NCBI RefSeq assembly: GCF_041432775.1
Contig: NZ_JAPWAG010000002.1
Coordinates: 124,001-188,000, forward strand
Direction of reading: 5' to 3'
DNA: 64,000 bases
DNA from: Pauljensenia sp902373545
GTDB taxonomy: Bacteria; Actinomycetota; Actinomycetes; Actinomycetales; Actinomycetaceae
The position numbers were made by a program, and so were the translations under genes. Below, piece by piece: positions 7,838-16,268 of the stretch. The number at the start of each line of letters is the position of its first letter. Position 1 is the first letter of the stretch. The notes under the pieces were generated by a model. That model saw only the letters and a program-made list of their open reading frames with translations, had not been told where the DNA came from and ran no database searches.

Positions 7838-8758
7838 TCAGGAACGGCCGACGAGCTGGAGGTCTGCTTGGGGGGCCAGGAGCGCGAGGGCTTCTTCGAC
7901 GCAGGCGCTGATCGTGCGCACCCGTTGCACGTGGGCGGCCAGGACGTCGGGGGCGTCGGTGCCGACGATGATCGTGGGGCCGCCGTAGCGAGCGTTGAGT
8001 TCGCGGACGGTGTCGGCGCAGGCGGGCCCGCAGCCGAGCACGACGGTGAGCGCGGGGACGCCGCCGCGCACGTATTCACGGAATCGGTCCGCGGCCCCCA
8101 CACCCCCGTAGTTGTCGCTGGACAGCAGGCGCACGTCGCACCCGTACCAGGCCAGGGCGACGCCGATGACTTGGGCGGGGGTCTCGTGGAGGGTGTCGCA
8201 GATGAGGGCGACGCGGTCCCCGCCCACGAGGGAGCGGGCGGGGCGTGAGAGGTGGACGGATCGGCACACGCGCTGGAAGGCGTTGAGCAGCATGAGCGCG
8301 GGCGTGCATCCCACGGGGTCGCCCGCCGGGGTGGCGCGCAGGGATTTGAGCGTGGGCTCCACATAGCGCGACCAGGTATGGACGAGGCCGTGGCTGGCGA
8401 CGGCGGCTTCGAGCGCTTCCTCGAGGCGGGGGAAATCATCGGCCAGGACGACGGCGCGCAGCTGGGCGGCGCTGATGGGCCCGGTGCTGGGGCGGGTTGA
8501 GAGCTCGGAGAGGGCGCGCTTGGCGGCCTCGGCGGCAGGGAGCCCGGCGTGGACGTGGTTGACCATTGCGCGCAGGCGCTCGACGTCCTCGGGTTGGTAG
8601 CGGCGCCGCGATCCCGCCTCGTGCTGGGCGGGGCCGAGGCCGTAGCGGCGTTCCCAGGTGCGCAGCGTGGAGGCGGAGACGCCGAGTTCGTCGGCGACGG
8701 AGGACACGGTGCGGGAACGATCGGCGTGCGCAGCGTGCGTCAGAATCGCTCGAGGCAT
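7838..8758 (-). CDS. MerR-family regulator with a degenerate cobalamin-binding-like domain
   Basis: 306 residues. The N-terminal winged HTH is clear: VSSVADELGVSASTLRTWER, then RYGLGPAQHEAGSRRRYQPE over residues 18-60. Residues about 95-300 resemble the helical cap and Rossmann part of CarH/LitR cobalamin sensors (ALICDTLHETPAQVIG, then ALAWYGCDVRLLSSDNYGGV). The usual DxHxxG cobalamin-ligand motif is not intact: a His is present, but the Asp and Gly are not at the expected spacing. It may therefore sense without B12 or bind another ligand. The target is unknown; it is divergent from whiB. Confidence 0.75.
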   Translation of the reverse strand: MPRAILTHAAHADRSRTVSSVADELGVSASTLRTWERRYGLGPAQHEAGSRRRYQPEDVERLRAMVNHVHAGLPAAEAAKRALSELSTRPSTGPISAAQLRAVVLADDFPRLEEALEAAVASHGLVHTWSRYVEPTLKSLRATPAGDPVGCTPALMLLNAFQRVCRSVHLSRPARSLVGGDRVALICDTLHETPAQVIGVALAWYGCDVRLLSSDNYGGVGAADRFREYVRGGVPALTVVLGCGPACADTVRELNARYGGPTIIVGTDAPDVLAAHVQRVRTISACVEEALALLAPQADLQLVGRS

Positions 8759-9048
8759 GACTGCTCCTCTCCCTTCGCCGTTGTTCCCTATTGATTCTTG
8801 CCGGTTGCGGCCGTGAGCGCCACAGGAAGCTATGCGTCAAGCATCTCAAAGTTATTCAAAAAGTTGTTCATTGTTCGTTCATAATCGCCACCACGGTTTC
8901 ATCTGCATTTTCACCGCCCAGACCTTGCCAGCATGAGAACTGGCTCATAGTTCTAAAAAGGGCCTTGAATAACTACCGCACAAGTGTCTATCCTTGCGGA
9001 CATCGTATGCCGAAAGTGTCGGCACGACAGACAAGAAGGAGGCACCCA

Positions 9049-9345
9049 ATGACTGACGTCTCCCGTCTGCCCGGACCCATGATCGACGCGTGGGAATGGC
9101 AGTACGAAGCGGCGTGCCGAGACCTGGACACCGAGCTGTTCTTCCACCCCGAGGGTGAGCGCGGCTCGACGCGCCGTCGCCGCGCGGCTAACGCCAAGGC
9201 GATCTGCGCGACCTGCCCGGTAATCGAGCAGTGCCGGTCCTACGCTCTGGCCGCCCAGGAGCCCTACGGCATCTGGGGTGGAATGACTGAGGAAGAACGA
9301 CGCGAAGAGATCCGCTCCTCCGGACGCGGACGTCGCGTGTCCTAA
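9049..9345 (+). CDS. WhiB-family Fe-S regulator, WhiB3/WhiD-like
   Basis: 98 residues with the four WhiB cysteines at 23, 53, 56 and 62 (C-x29-C-x2-C-x5-C) that ligate a [4Fe-4S] cluster. The beta-turn GIWGG (74-78) and a basic C-terminus follow. WEWQYEAACR, FFHPEGERG and CPVIEQCRSYALA with EPYGIWGG match WhiB3/WhiD more closely than WhiB1 or WhiB2. These proteins bind sigma factor region 4 and respond to redox state. The ATG at 9049 has AAGGAGG 8 bases upstream. The position near groES and tsaD agrees with the whiB3 neighbourhood of mycobacteria. The 290-bp upstream gap is AT-richer and probably holds a complex promoter. Confidence 0.92.
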   Translation: MTDVSRLPGPMIDAWEWQYEAACRDLDTELFFHPEGERGSTRRRRAANAKAICATCPVIEQCRSYALAAQEPYGIWGGMTEEERREEIRSSGRGRRVS

Positions 9346-9362
9346 CGCTCAACCGAACTGCC

Positions 9363-9397
9363 GGTGCGGCATCGCCCCCGCGATGCCGCACCATTTT
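9363..9397 (+). terminator. Terminator of the whiB-like gene
   Basis: 12-bp stem GGTGCGGCATCG / CGATGCCGCACC, short loop, then ATTTTACT. Confidence 0.8.
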
Positions 9398-9447
9398 ACT
9401 GTCCAGACATCGCCCGCCATCACGACCGACGTTCCCCGGGAGGACGC

Positions 9448-10263
9448 ATGACCGCCAACGATTCAACGGCCTCGTCAACGACCAAGAAGACCACCGCCGA
9501 GCAGGACACCAACATCTACAAGACCCTGTTCATGGTCACCGCACCGATCACCGCCCTGCTGGCGGGCGCGTGCGTGTGGATGGGCGTCCAGCTCTCCTCC
9601 ACCTCGCCCGCGAGCCAGGCGACCCCGGCGGCCAGCGCCTCCGCGCAGCTGCCCGCCGACGAGACGAACGCCGAGCCGAGCCAAACGAACCCGAACAACC
9701 TGGCCATCATGGAGTCGTTCGTGCGTCACGACGCGGCTGACCCGCAGGCCAAGGGCGACGTCAACGCGCCCGTCACCATGGTCGTCTTCTCCGACTTCGC
9801 CTGCCCCTACTGCACGAAGTTCGCCCAGGAGATCGACCCTGAGCTGGCGGACCTGGTCGCAGACGGCACGCTGCGCGTCGAGTGGTACGACCTCGCGCAG
9901 ATCACCGACTCTTCTCCCCTGGCGGCCCAGGCGGGCATCGCCGCTGGCGAGCAGGGCAAGTTCTGGGAATTCCACGACGCCGTGTACGCGGCCGCCGACC
10001 CGACCGGGCACCCCCAGTACTCCGAGCAGTCCCTCGTTGACTTCGCGGCCAAGGCCGGCGTGCCCGACCTGGACAAGTTCCGCGCGACCATGCGCGATCC
10101 GCTGACCGTCACCAAGGTCTCCTCCGCGAAGGAGCAGGCGCACCAGGCCGGAATCACGGGCACGCCCACGTTGTTCATCAACAAGGCCTACATCCCCGGC
10201 TTCCGCGACGCGGCGTACGTGCGCAACACCGTCCTGGCACAGCTGGCCGAAACGGCTTCCTGA
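9448..10263 (+). CDS. Membrane-anchored DsbA-like thiol-disulfide oxidoreductase
   Basis: 271 residues: a short basic cytoplasmic tail, one membrane segment (about 26-49, TLFMVTAPITALLAGACVWM), an Ala/Ser/Pro-rich linker, then a thioredoxin-fold DsbA domain outside the cell. The active site is CPYC (119-122), the family position after VVFSDFA. The cis-Pro loop is GITGTPTLFIN near residue 235. It probably forms disulfides in exported proteins, as in Actinomyces pilus biogenesis (role inferred). Start ATG 9448 has GGGAGGA 4 bases upstream. It converges on groES, with a shared hairpin between them. Confidence 0.9.
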   Translation: MTANDSTASSTTKKTTAEQDTNIYKTLFMVTAPITALLAGACVWMGVQLSSTSPASQATPAASASAQLPADETNAEPSQTNPNNLAIMESFVRHDAADPQAKGDVNAPVTMVVFSDFACPYCTKFAQEIDPELADLVADGTLRVEWYDLAQITDSSPLAAQAGIAAGEQGKFWEFHDAVYAAADPTGHPQYSEQSLVDFAAKAGVPDLDKFRATMRDPLTVTKVSSAKEQAHQAGITGTPTLFINKAYIPGFRDAAYVRNTVLAQLAETAS

Positions 10264-10317
10264 GCCTGCGGGCGGCGCGACCCACCGCGTCCAGCCCGTC
10301 ATCAACAGAGACAGAGA

Positions 10318-10352
10318 GGGGCGGCCCGGAAGGAATCCTTCCGGGCCGCCCC
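10318..10352. terminator. Bidirectional terminator between dsbA-like gene and groES
   Basis: A 17-bp perfect stem GGGGCGGCCCGGAAGGA / TCCTTCCGGGCCGCCCC with a one-base centre, followed by TTTATG on the plus strand. It lies between convergent genes. Confidence 0.85.
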
Positions 10353-10375
10353 TTTATGCGTCTGCGCGGAGGCGT

Positions 10376-10672
10376 TCAGCGCTCCACAACCGCCAGCACG
10401 TCACGCGAGGACAGGATCTGGAACTCCTGGCCGTCGTACTTGACCTCGGTGCCGCCGTAGCGCGAGTAGATGACGACGTCGCCGACCTTGACGTCGACGG
10501 GGATACGGTTGCCGTTGTCGTCAACGCGGCCGGGGCCCACGGCGATAACTTCGCCTTCCTGCGGCTTCTCCTTGGCGGTGTCCGGGATGACCAGGCCGGA
10601 GGCGGTGGTCTGCTCGGCCTCAACCTGGCGGATGACGATGCGGTCCTCGAGGGGCTTGATGGAGATCGACAT
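10376..10672 (-). CDS. groES: Co-chaperonin GroES
   Basis: 98 residues, full length. It caps GroEL and opens KPLEDRIVIRQVEAEQTTAS, has the mobile loop ASGLVIPDTAKEKPQEGEV and the GPG turn VGPGR. groEL is not adjacent; upstream is a divergent methyltransferase gene, so groES is monocistronic here. A perfect CIRCE operator at 10792-10818 shows heat-shock control by HrcA. The gene sits next to tsaD/whiB-type genes, as in other actinobacteria. Confidence 0.97.
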   Translation of the reverse strand: MSISIKPLEDRIVIRQVEAEQTTASGLVIPDTAKEKPQEGEVIAVGPGRVDDNGNRIPVDVKVGDVVIYSRYGGTEVKYDGQEFQILSSRDVLAVVER

Positions 10673-10791
10673 TGTCGCTCCCTTTCTTCTTTGTCACGAA
10701 GGTGCTCGTCCTTTCCCTGCCGTCGCGGGGGTCAGGTGCAGGACCGGTCGCGGGGAGATCCCGCGCTTCCTCCCCGAGTGTAGTTGCGGGC

Positions 10792-10818
10792 CTGGCACTC
10801 GGGCAACCCGAGTGCCAG
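10792..10818. promoter_or_regulatory. CIRCE operator (HrcA site) upstream of groES
   Basis: CTGGCACTC, nine bases, GAGTGCCAG: a perfect 9-9-9 inverted repeat. It departs from the TTAGCACTC/GAGTGCTAA consensus only by compensating outer changes (CTG/CAG). It lies 120 bp before the groES start. Confidence 0.88.
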
Positions 10819-10929
10819 GGGCGTTCACCGTGGGCGATTCGCCCGTCCCTCCCCTCCATTCCCGCGAGCGCGACCCGCGAGCGCGCAGCCACCACGGCCT
10901 CGTCCCCCAAGAGGTGGGACAATGGGCCC

Positions 10930-12171
10930 GTGAGCACCCTGACCCCGATCCTGTCCTCTCCCGGCTGGGAGCTGCTGGAGTCCCTGCAAGCACGCCTGGA
11001 GTCCCAGCCGATGCCGCTGCGTGAGCTGGGCGCGGCGTTGCGAGCGTCGGGCGTCGAGGCCGAGCTGGCCGCCGCAGTTGTGACACAGTTGGCGTTGCGC
11101 CAGGCTGCGCGCAAGAAGTTCGGGCCGGTGGCCACCCACATGGTGTTCACGCGCGATGGGCTGGAGCAGGCGACGCGCCTGGTGGTGGCCGCGCGCCACG
11201 CTCAGCGCTTCCGCGCCAGCGGGGCGACGCGCGTGGCGGACCTGGGATGCGGGATCGGTGGGGATGCGCTGGCGATCGCGGGCCTGGGCCTGGATGTGCT
11301 GGCGGTGGACATCGATCCGGACGCGGCGGGTGCCGTGGCCGCGAACCTGCGGGATTTCGAGGGCGCGCAGGTGCGCCTGGGCGACGTCATGGACGTGGAT
11401 GTTGAGGAGCTGGCGGGCGAGGGCGTGGACGCGATCTTCGCCGATCCCGCCCGGCGCACGGGCGCTTCGCGGGGATCGGCGCGCATTACGAATCCGGAGC
11501 AGTGGTCTCCTCCCCTGTCCGCGGTCCTCGGGTGGGCGCGCACGATTGAGCGTGTGGGCGTCAAGGTGGCGCCGGGCATCGCCTACGACTTCATTCCCGC
11601 CGATTGGCACGCGCAGTGGGTGAGCGTGGGCGGGGACCTCGTCGAGGCCTCCCTGTGGTCTCCTGCGCTCGCGCCGGAGGGGCGGGGCCGCTCCTGCCTG
11701 CTCCTGGACGAGGCCGGGGCAGCCCACGCGCTCTCCTCTCCCGAGGGGATGGCAGCGAATACGCCCGCCGAGTCCGTGGAGGTCGCCCCGCTCGGGGCTA
11801 TTGTCGCCGAGGCGGACCCGGCGGTGATCCGTTCGGGCCTGCTGGGCGTGCTCGCACGCCAGTGCGGGGCGGGCATCGTGTCGGAGAAGATCGCCTACCT
11901 GACGGGCGACGATCTGCCGCCCAGTCCCTTCTACGATCGCTTCGAGATTCTCGAGGTGACAAACTTGCGGGCCAAGGCCATCGCCGCCGCTCTCAAATCC
12001 CGAGACGCGGGCAGCGTGGAGATTAAGAAGCGCGGCGCGGACATCAATCCTGATGACCTGCGTAAAGCTCTCAAGCTTCGCGGCGGCAGCGCTCAGCTGA
12101 CGGTCATTGCGACGCGTCTTGCCGGTCGCCACCGGGCGATTATCTGCAGGCGGTTGCCCGAAAACCTGTAA
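10930..12171 (+). CDS. Class I SAM-dependent methyltransferase with THUMP-like C-terminal domain
   Basis: 413 residues. The SAM-binding motif is VADLGCGIGGDALAIAG near residue 98, followed by AVDIDPDAAGAVAANL and the acidic loop. The putative catalytic motif FADPARR near residue 172 recalls the DPP-type motif of RNA/DNA amino-methyltransferases. The C-terminal part (about 330-413: EILEVTNLRAKAIAAALKSR, IKKRGADINPDDLRKALK) looks like the THUMP-like domain that follows this methyltransferase family in actinobacteria. The substrate is unknown, possibly RNA. GTG 10930 is chosen: a GACAAT box ends 6 bases before it, so it may be leaderless; GAGGTGGG is further upstream. Confidence 0.78.
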   Translation: MSTLTPILSSPGWELLESLQARLESQPMPLRELGAALRASGVEAELAAAVVTQLALRQAARKKFGPVATHMVFTRDGLEQATRLVVAARHAQRFRASGATRVADLGCGIGGDALAIAGLGLDVLAVDIDPDAAGAVAANLRDFEGAQVRLGDVMDVDVEELAGEGVDAIFADPARRTGASRGSARITNPEQWSPPLSAVLGWARTIERVGVKVAPGIAYDFIPADWHAQWVSVGGDLVEASLWSPALAPEGRGRSCLLLDEAGAAHALSSPEGMAANTPAESVEVAPLGAIVAEADPAVIRSGLLGVLARQCGAGIVSEKIAYLTGDDLPPSPFYDRFEILEVTNLRAKAIAAALKSRDAGSVEIKKRGADINPDDLRKALKLRGGSAQLTVIATRLAGRHRAIICRRLPENL

Positions 12172-12236
12172 GGAAGCTCTCCGCCGTCCCAGCGCGCCCG
12201 ACTGACACAATGGAGGCAATCAGCGAAAGGATCGTC

Positions 12237-13406
12237 ATGACCTTGCCCTTCGGTTCCTCCCAACGTTCCACGATCGGTGTCGAGTGGGAGCTCCAGCTCG
12301 TCGACCGCGACTCGCACGACCTGCGTCAGAGCGCGGACGCGATCATCGACCGCGCCACGGTCAACGGCCAGCTCTACCCCGGCATTCACCGAGAGATGCT
12401 CCTGAACACGATCGAGGTCGTGTCCAAGCCGCGCTCGACCGTCGCCGAGTGCGTTGCGGACCTGACGGGCTGCGTTGATTTCCTGCGGCCCCTGGCCTCG
12501 GACCTGCGGATCGACCTGGCCACCGCAGGCACGCACCCCTTCGCCCGCCCGGGGCGCCAGCGCGTGACCGACTCGGAGCGTTACGCCCAGCTGGTGGAGC
12601 GCACCGCCTACTGGGGCCACCAGATGCTGCTCTACGGCGTCCACGTGCACGTCGGCGTCGAAGACCGCGCGAAGATCCTGCCCATCCAGGCAGCTCTGAC
12701 CGCTCACCTGGGTCACCTCCAGGCCATCTCCGCGTCCTCCCCGTTCTGGGCGGGCCAGGACACGGGGTACGCGTCCAACCGCGCGATGGTCTTCCAGCAG
12801 CTGCCCACCGCCGGCATCCCGCGACAGTTCGAGACGTGGGAGGACCTGGAGGCCTACACGGACGACATGATCAGCACGGGCGTCATCGAGGGATTTGACG
12901 AGGTCCGCTGGGACATCCGCCCCTCGCCTGCCTTTGGCACGATCGAGAACCGCGTGTTCGACGCGGCGACGAACGCGACCGAGGTCGGCACCTTCGCGGC
13001 CTTGACCCACGTCCTCGTCGAGCACTTCTCGCGCCTGTTCGATGCCGGCGAGCCGCTGCCCTCTCTGCCGGATTGGTTCGTCGCCGAAAACAAGTGGCGC
13101 TCGGCCCGATACGGCATGGACGCGACCCTCATTGTCTCGCGCGACGGCGCGACTGAGAGCGCCCGCGACGGTATCGCGCGCCTGCGCGAGGAGCTGGCTC
13201 CCGTGGCCGCCGACCTGGGATGCGCCCGCGAGTTCGCGGGCCTGGACACGATCCTGACGATCGGCGCCTCCTACGAGCGCCAGCGTTCGGTCGCCGCGGC
13301 CGCCCGACCCGGCCAGGGCCTCGACGCCGTCGTGGACCTCATGCGCGCCGAGATGGCCGCGGGGCGTCCCCTGGCCCTCGCGGAGTTCGCGACGCTCAAC
13401 GCCTGA
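12237..13406 (+). CDS. YbdK-like carboxylate-amine ligase (glutamate-cysteine ligase family 2)
   Basis: 389 residues. The N-terminus STIGVEWELQLVDRDSHDLR contains the GxExE-type ligand motif of GCS2 enzymes. ATAGTHPFARP near residue 97, LLYGVHVHVGVEDR near 135 and FGTIENRVFDAATN near 240 are family motifs. Family members ligate glutamate to amines or cysteine with ATP; YbdK itself has weak gamma-glutamylcysteine activity. The true substrate is unknown. ATG 12237 has AAAGGA 6 bases upstream. A hairpin terminator follows at 13453. Confidence 0.85.
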   Translation: MTLPFGSSQRSTIGVEWELQLVDRDSHDLRQSADAIIDRATVNGQLYPGIHREMLLNTIEVVSKPRSTVAECVADLTGCVDFLRPLASDLRIDLATAGTHPFARPGRQRVTDSERYAQLVERTAYWGHQMLLYGVHVHVGVEDRAKILPIQAALTAHLGHLQAISASSPFWAGQDTGYASNRAMVFQQLPTAGIPRQFETWEDLEAYTDDMISTGVIEGFDEVRWDIRPSPAFGTIENRVFDAATNATEVGTFAALTHVLVEHFSRLFDAGEPLPSLPDWFVAENKWRSARYGMDATLIVSRDGATESARDGIARLREELAPVAADLGCAREFAGLDTILTIGASYERQRSVAAAARPGQGLDAVVDLMRAEMAAGRPLALAEFATLNA

Positions 13407-13452
13407 GAGCGCCACACCAGCCCGCGCATCAACGCCCGCGCAACCTCAACGC

Positions 13453-13485
13453 CTCGGCCCGGCCACGCTTCGTGGCTGGGCCGAG
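13453..13485 (+). terminator. Terminator after the YbdK-like gene
   Basis: Inverted repeat CTCGGCCCGGCCACG / CGTGGCTGGGCCGAG with one mismatch and a short loop; no obvious U-tract. Confidence 0.6.
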
Positions 13486-13571
13486 CGCTTCCCAGCCGAT
13501 TCTCAGCCCATTGTCAGATCGCAGTAGTATCCTGTGCTGCGGAAAATGGTACGGCCTGAGAGGACACCATC

Positions 13572-16268
13572 GTGGCGCAGGAAGAATTTGAGTCACCCCA
13601 CGCCGAGCCCGAACAGCGCGCGGCACGTCTGCGCATGATCGGCACCCCACTTGCGGCGACGCTGCGAACCTTCTGGCTCCTGATCTCCTCGCTCGCGCGC
13701 CTGACGGTGCGCTGGCTCTCCCACGCCCCGGCCACCGCCGTCGTCACGGTCGTCCTGAGCGTCTTGTCCGCCTCGTACCTGGTGTGGCGCGACCAGTTCA
13801 GCGTCCTTGAGGCCAGCCCCTCCCCCTCCCCCTCCCACTGGTGGTCGATTTTCTCCTCGGTCGGCGCGGTTCCCGGCCATTTCCTGGCCACGGCGCTCCT
13901 GGGCATCGGCGCCATGATCCTCGCTGGCGGCGCGGCCGAACGCCATCTGGGCACGCGCACCTGGGTGACCGCGGCGCTGGCGGGCCAGGTCCTGGGCGTG
14001 ACCGCGACGTGGGCAACCCTGCCGCTCCTCAAGCGCACGATCGCCGATTGGGGCCAGGCGATCGGCGAGGGAACCCTGTGGGGGACGAGCCTGATCCTCG
14101 TGGCCCTAGTGGGCGCGGCCGTGCAGTCCCTGGGGTCGCGCTGGCGTTGGAGGGCCCGCTTCCTCCTCATCGGAGTCCTCGTATTGTCGGCAGCCATCCT
14201 CGGATCAGCGATCTCCTACGCGCGCGTGTGGGCGCTCCTGGCCGGCATGGTCGCCGCGCGCCTGGTCGGCGTGCGCGGCTCCGAGGACGACACCGACGAC
14301 GAGGTGACCCTCGGGCGCCAATTCGCCTCGATCGCCGCCCTGTGCTGGGCGTGCGCGGCGGCTCTCACCGTCGTCTCGGCCGCACCCGAAGGCCCGCTCG
14401 CGCAGATGCGCTGGTCACTGGGGCCGGCCTGGTGGCTCGAGGGCCGCACGGGCGTCATCACGACCCTCCTGTGCCTGGCGCCCATCACACTCCAGCTAGT
14501 CTTCGCCTACGGCCTGCGTAGGGGGCGCCGCCTCGCCTACGTCGGGACGCTCATCCTGCAGGGTATCCTCGGCATCTCGACGGTGACGTCAACCACCGTC
14601 GAGCTTCTCGCGTGGAACGGCCCGGACGATCCCCTGCGCCCCGAGGTGAGCACGGCCGCCGCCCTGCTGCTCATGCCCGTCCTCCTCAACGTGACGCTGT
14701 GCGCCATTACCTGGTGGGTGCGCCGCTCTTTCACGATCCACGCCGCGCCCTCGACAACGTCGACCCTGCTGCGTCGCTGGCTCATTCTCATGGTCGTGTG
14801 CGCGGCCGTGGTATTCGTGCTCGGGCTACTCACGAGTGACTCGTTTATTCCCTTCTCCGCGCTGGCCTCGGGCGAGGATTTATCGGACGCTCCCAACGCG
14901 ACGCCACTGCAGGTATTCCACGACTACGTCCTCGTTCTCCTGCCCACTGCGACCGCCTCGATTTTCGAACCCACGCTCGTTCCCATGACTCTCCTGGCCG
15001 AGGCGCCCGTCCTGTGGACGCCGCTCGTCGCGTGGGTCGGCACGCTGTTCCTGGTGCTGCGCGCGCTCCTGGCTCTGCCCCGCGTGCCCGCCTCCTCCCC
15101 GGTCGACGACCTCATCCCCCTCCTACGCGAGCACGGGGCCAACACCCTCGGGTGGATGCAGACCTGGGAAGGCAATCAGGTGTGGGTCTCTCCCTTCGAC
15201 GAGGCCGGGGTCGCCTACCGCGGGGCCGGCGGCGTCGCGCTGACCGTCACGGACCTCGCCTACGAGGAGGGAACGGCCTCGCGGGCCATCGCCGAGTTCT
15301 CCTCCTTCACCGCCTCCGCGGGCCTGACGCCCGCACTCTACTCGATCCACGAGGACCTCGCGCAGGCCGCCCGGCGCGACGGCTGGACAATCATGCAGGT
15401 CGCCGAGGAATCGCTCCTCGACCTGCCCGGCCTCGCGTTCAAAGGCAAGGCCTACCAGGACGTGCGCACCGCCATGAACCACGCGGCGCGCGAGGGTGTC
15501 GAGGCCCACTGGACCACGTGGGAGGAGTGCCCGCAGGGCTGGAAGGACCAGATCACCGTCATTTCGCAGGGGTGGAGCTCCGACAAGGCCCTGCCGGAAA
15601 TGGGCTTCACGCTCGGCGGCGTTCGCGAGCTCGCGGTCCCAGAGACACGCATTCTCGTCGCAGTCGACTCCCAGTCAACGATTCACGCCGTCACCTCATG
15701 GCTGCCTGTATACCGGGGCGGCCAGGTCGTCGGCCTCACCCTGGACGTCATGCGCAGGCGCACCCAGGGGTGGCGCCCCGCCATCGAGTTCCTCATCGGC
15801 AAGGCGGCCCTGTCCGCCCAGGAGGAGGGCCTCGAATTCCTGTCCCTATCGGGCGCGCCCCTCACCCGCTCCGCCGACGACACCTCCGTGTTCGGCCCAC
15901 TCATCGACGCGCTGGCGGCCATCATGGAGCCCCTCTACGGTTTCACGTCGCTGCACGCCTTCAAACGCAAGTTCAAGCCGCGCACGCAGCCCCTCTACCT
16001 GGCCGTGCCTGACCCCGCCTCCCTGGCAACCGTGGGCCTGGCCATTTCGCACGCCTACGTGCCCCACGTGTCCCCCACGCAAACCCTCACGCTGCTCGCC
16101 TCCGTCAGCGCTGGCCTCGCCAAACTCGCGGCAAAAGGCGTGGGTGACCTGCGCTCGGCCCACGCCGCTCGCGCTGCCTCACCGAAGGCGCCAACCCCGG
16201 CCTCGCCCGGCCCTGACAATACACGCGAGGCCGCCACGGCCTCGTCCAGCGCTTCCACGAAGGAATGA
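13572..16268 (+). CDS. MprF-like membrane protein with DUF2156 aminoacyltransferase domain
   Basis: 898 residues. The N-terminal ~520 residues contain many hydrophobic helices (for example AVVTVVLSVLSASYLV, FLATALLGIGAMILAGGAAE, FLLIGVLVLSAAILG), with a rhomboid-like stretch near 100-220. Residues about 555-860 form a cytosolic DUF2156 domain, the GNAT-like catalytic fold of phosphatidylglycerol aminoacyltransferases (EEGTASRAIAEFSSFTASAG, MRRRTQGWRPAIEFLIGKAA). The likely role is adding an amino acid to a membrane lipid and moving it outward, lowering sensitivity to cationic peptides; the amino acid is unknown. Start GTG 13572 follows AGAGGA. It shares ATGA with the downstream esterase gene, so the two are translationally coupled. 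Confidence 0.75.
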   Translation: MAQEEFESPHAEPEQRAARLRMIGTPLAATLRTFWLLISSLARLTVRWLSHAPATAVVTVVLSVLSASYLVWRDQFSVLEASPSPSPSHWWSIFSSVGAVPGHFLATALLGIGAMILAGGAAERHLGTRTWVTAALAGQVLGVTATWATLPLLKRTIADWGQAIGEGTLWGTSLILVALVGAAVQSLGSRWRWRARFLLIGVLVLSAAILGSAISYARVWALLAGMVAARLVGVRGSEDDTDDEVTLGRQFASIAALCWACAAALTVVSAAPEGPLAQMRWSLGPAWWLEGRTGVITTLLCLAPITLQLVFAYGLRRGRRLAYVGTLILQGILGISTVTSTTVELLAWNGPDDPLRPEVSTAAALLLMPVLLNVTLCAITWWVRRSFTIHAAPSTTSTLLRRWLILMVVCAAVVFVLGLLTSDSFIPFSALASGEDLSDAPNATPLQVFHDYVLVLLPTATASIFEPTLVPMTLLAEAPVLWTPLVAWVGTLFLVLRALLALPRVPASSPVDDLIPLLREHGANTLGWMQTWEGNQVWVSPFDEAGVAYRGAGGVALTVTDLAYEEGTASRAIAEFSSFTASAGLTPALYSIHEDLAQAARRDGWTIMQVAEESLLDLPGLAFKGKAYQDVRTAMNHAAREGVEAHWTTWEECPQGWKDQITVISQGWSSDKALPEMGFTLGGVRELAVPETRILVAVDSQSTIHAVTSWLPVYRGGQVVGLTLDVMRRRTQGWRPAIEFLIGKAALSAQEEGLEFLSLSGAPLTRSADDTSVFGPLIDALAAIMEPLYGFTSLHAFKRKFKPRTQPLYLAVPDPASLATVGLAISHAYVPHVSPTQTLTLLASVSAGLAKLAAKGVGDLRSAHAARAASPKAPTPASPGPDNTREAATASSSASTKE

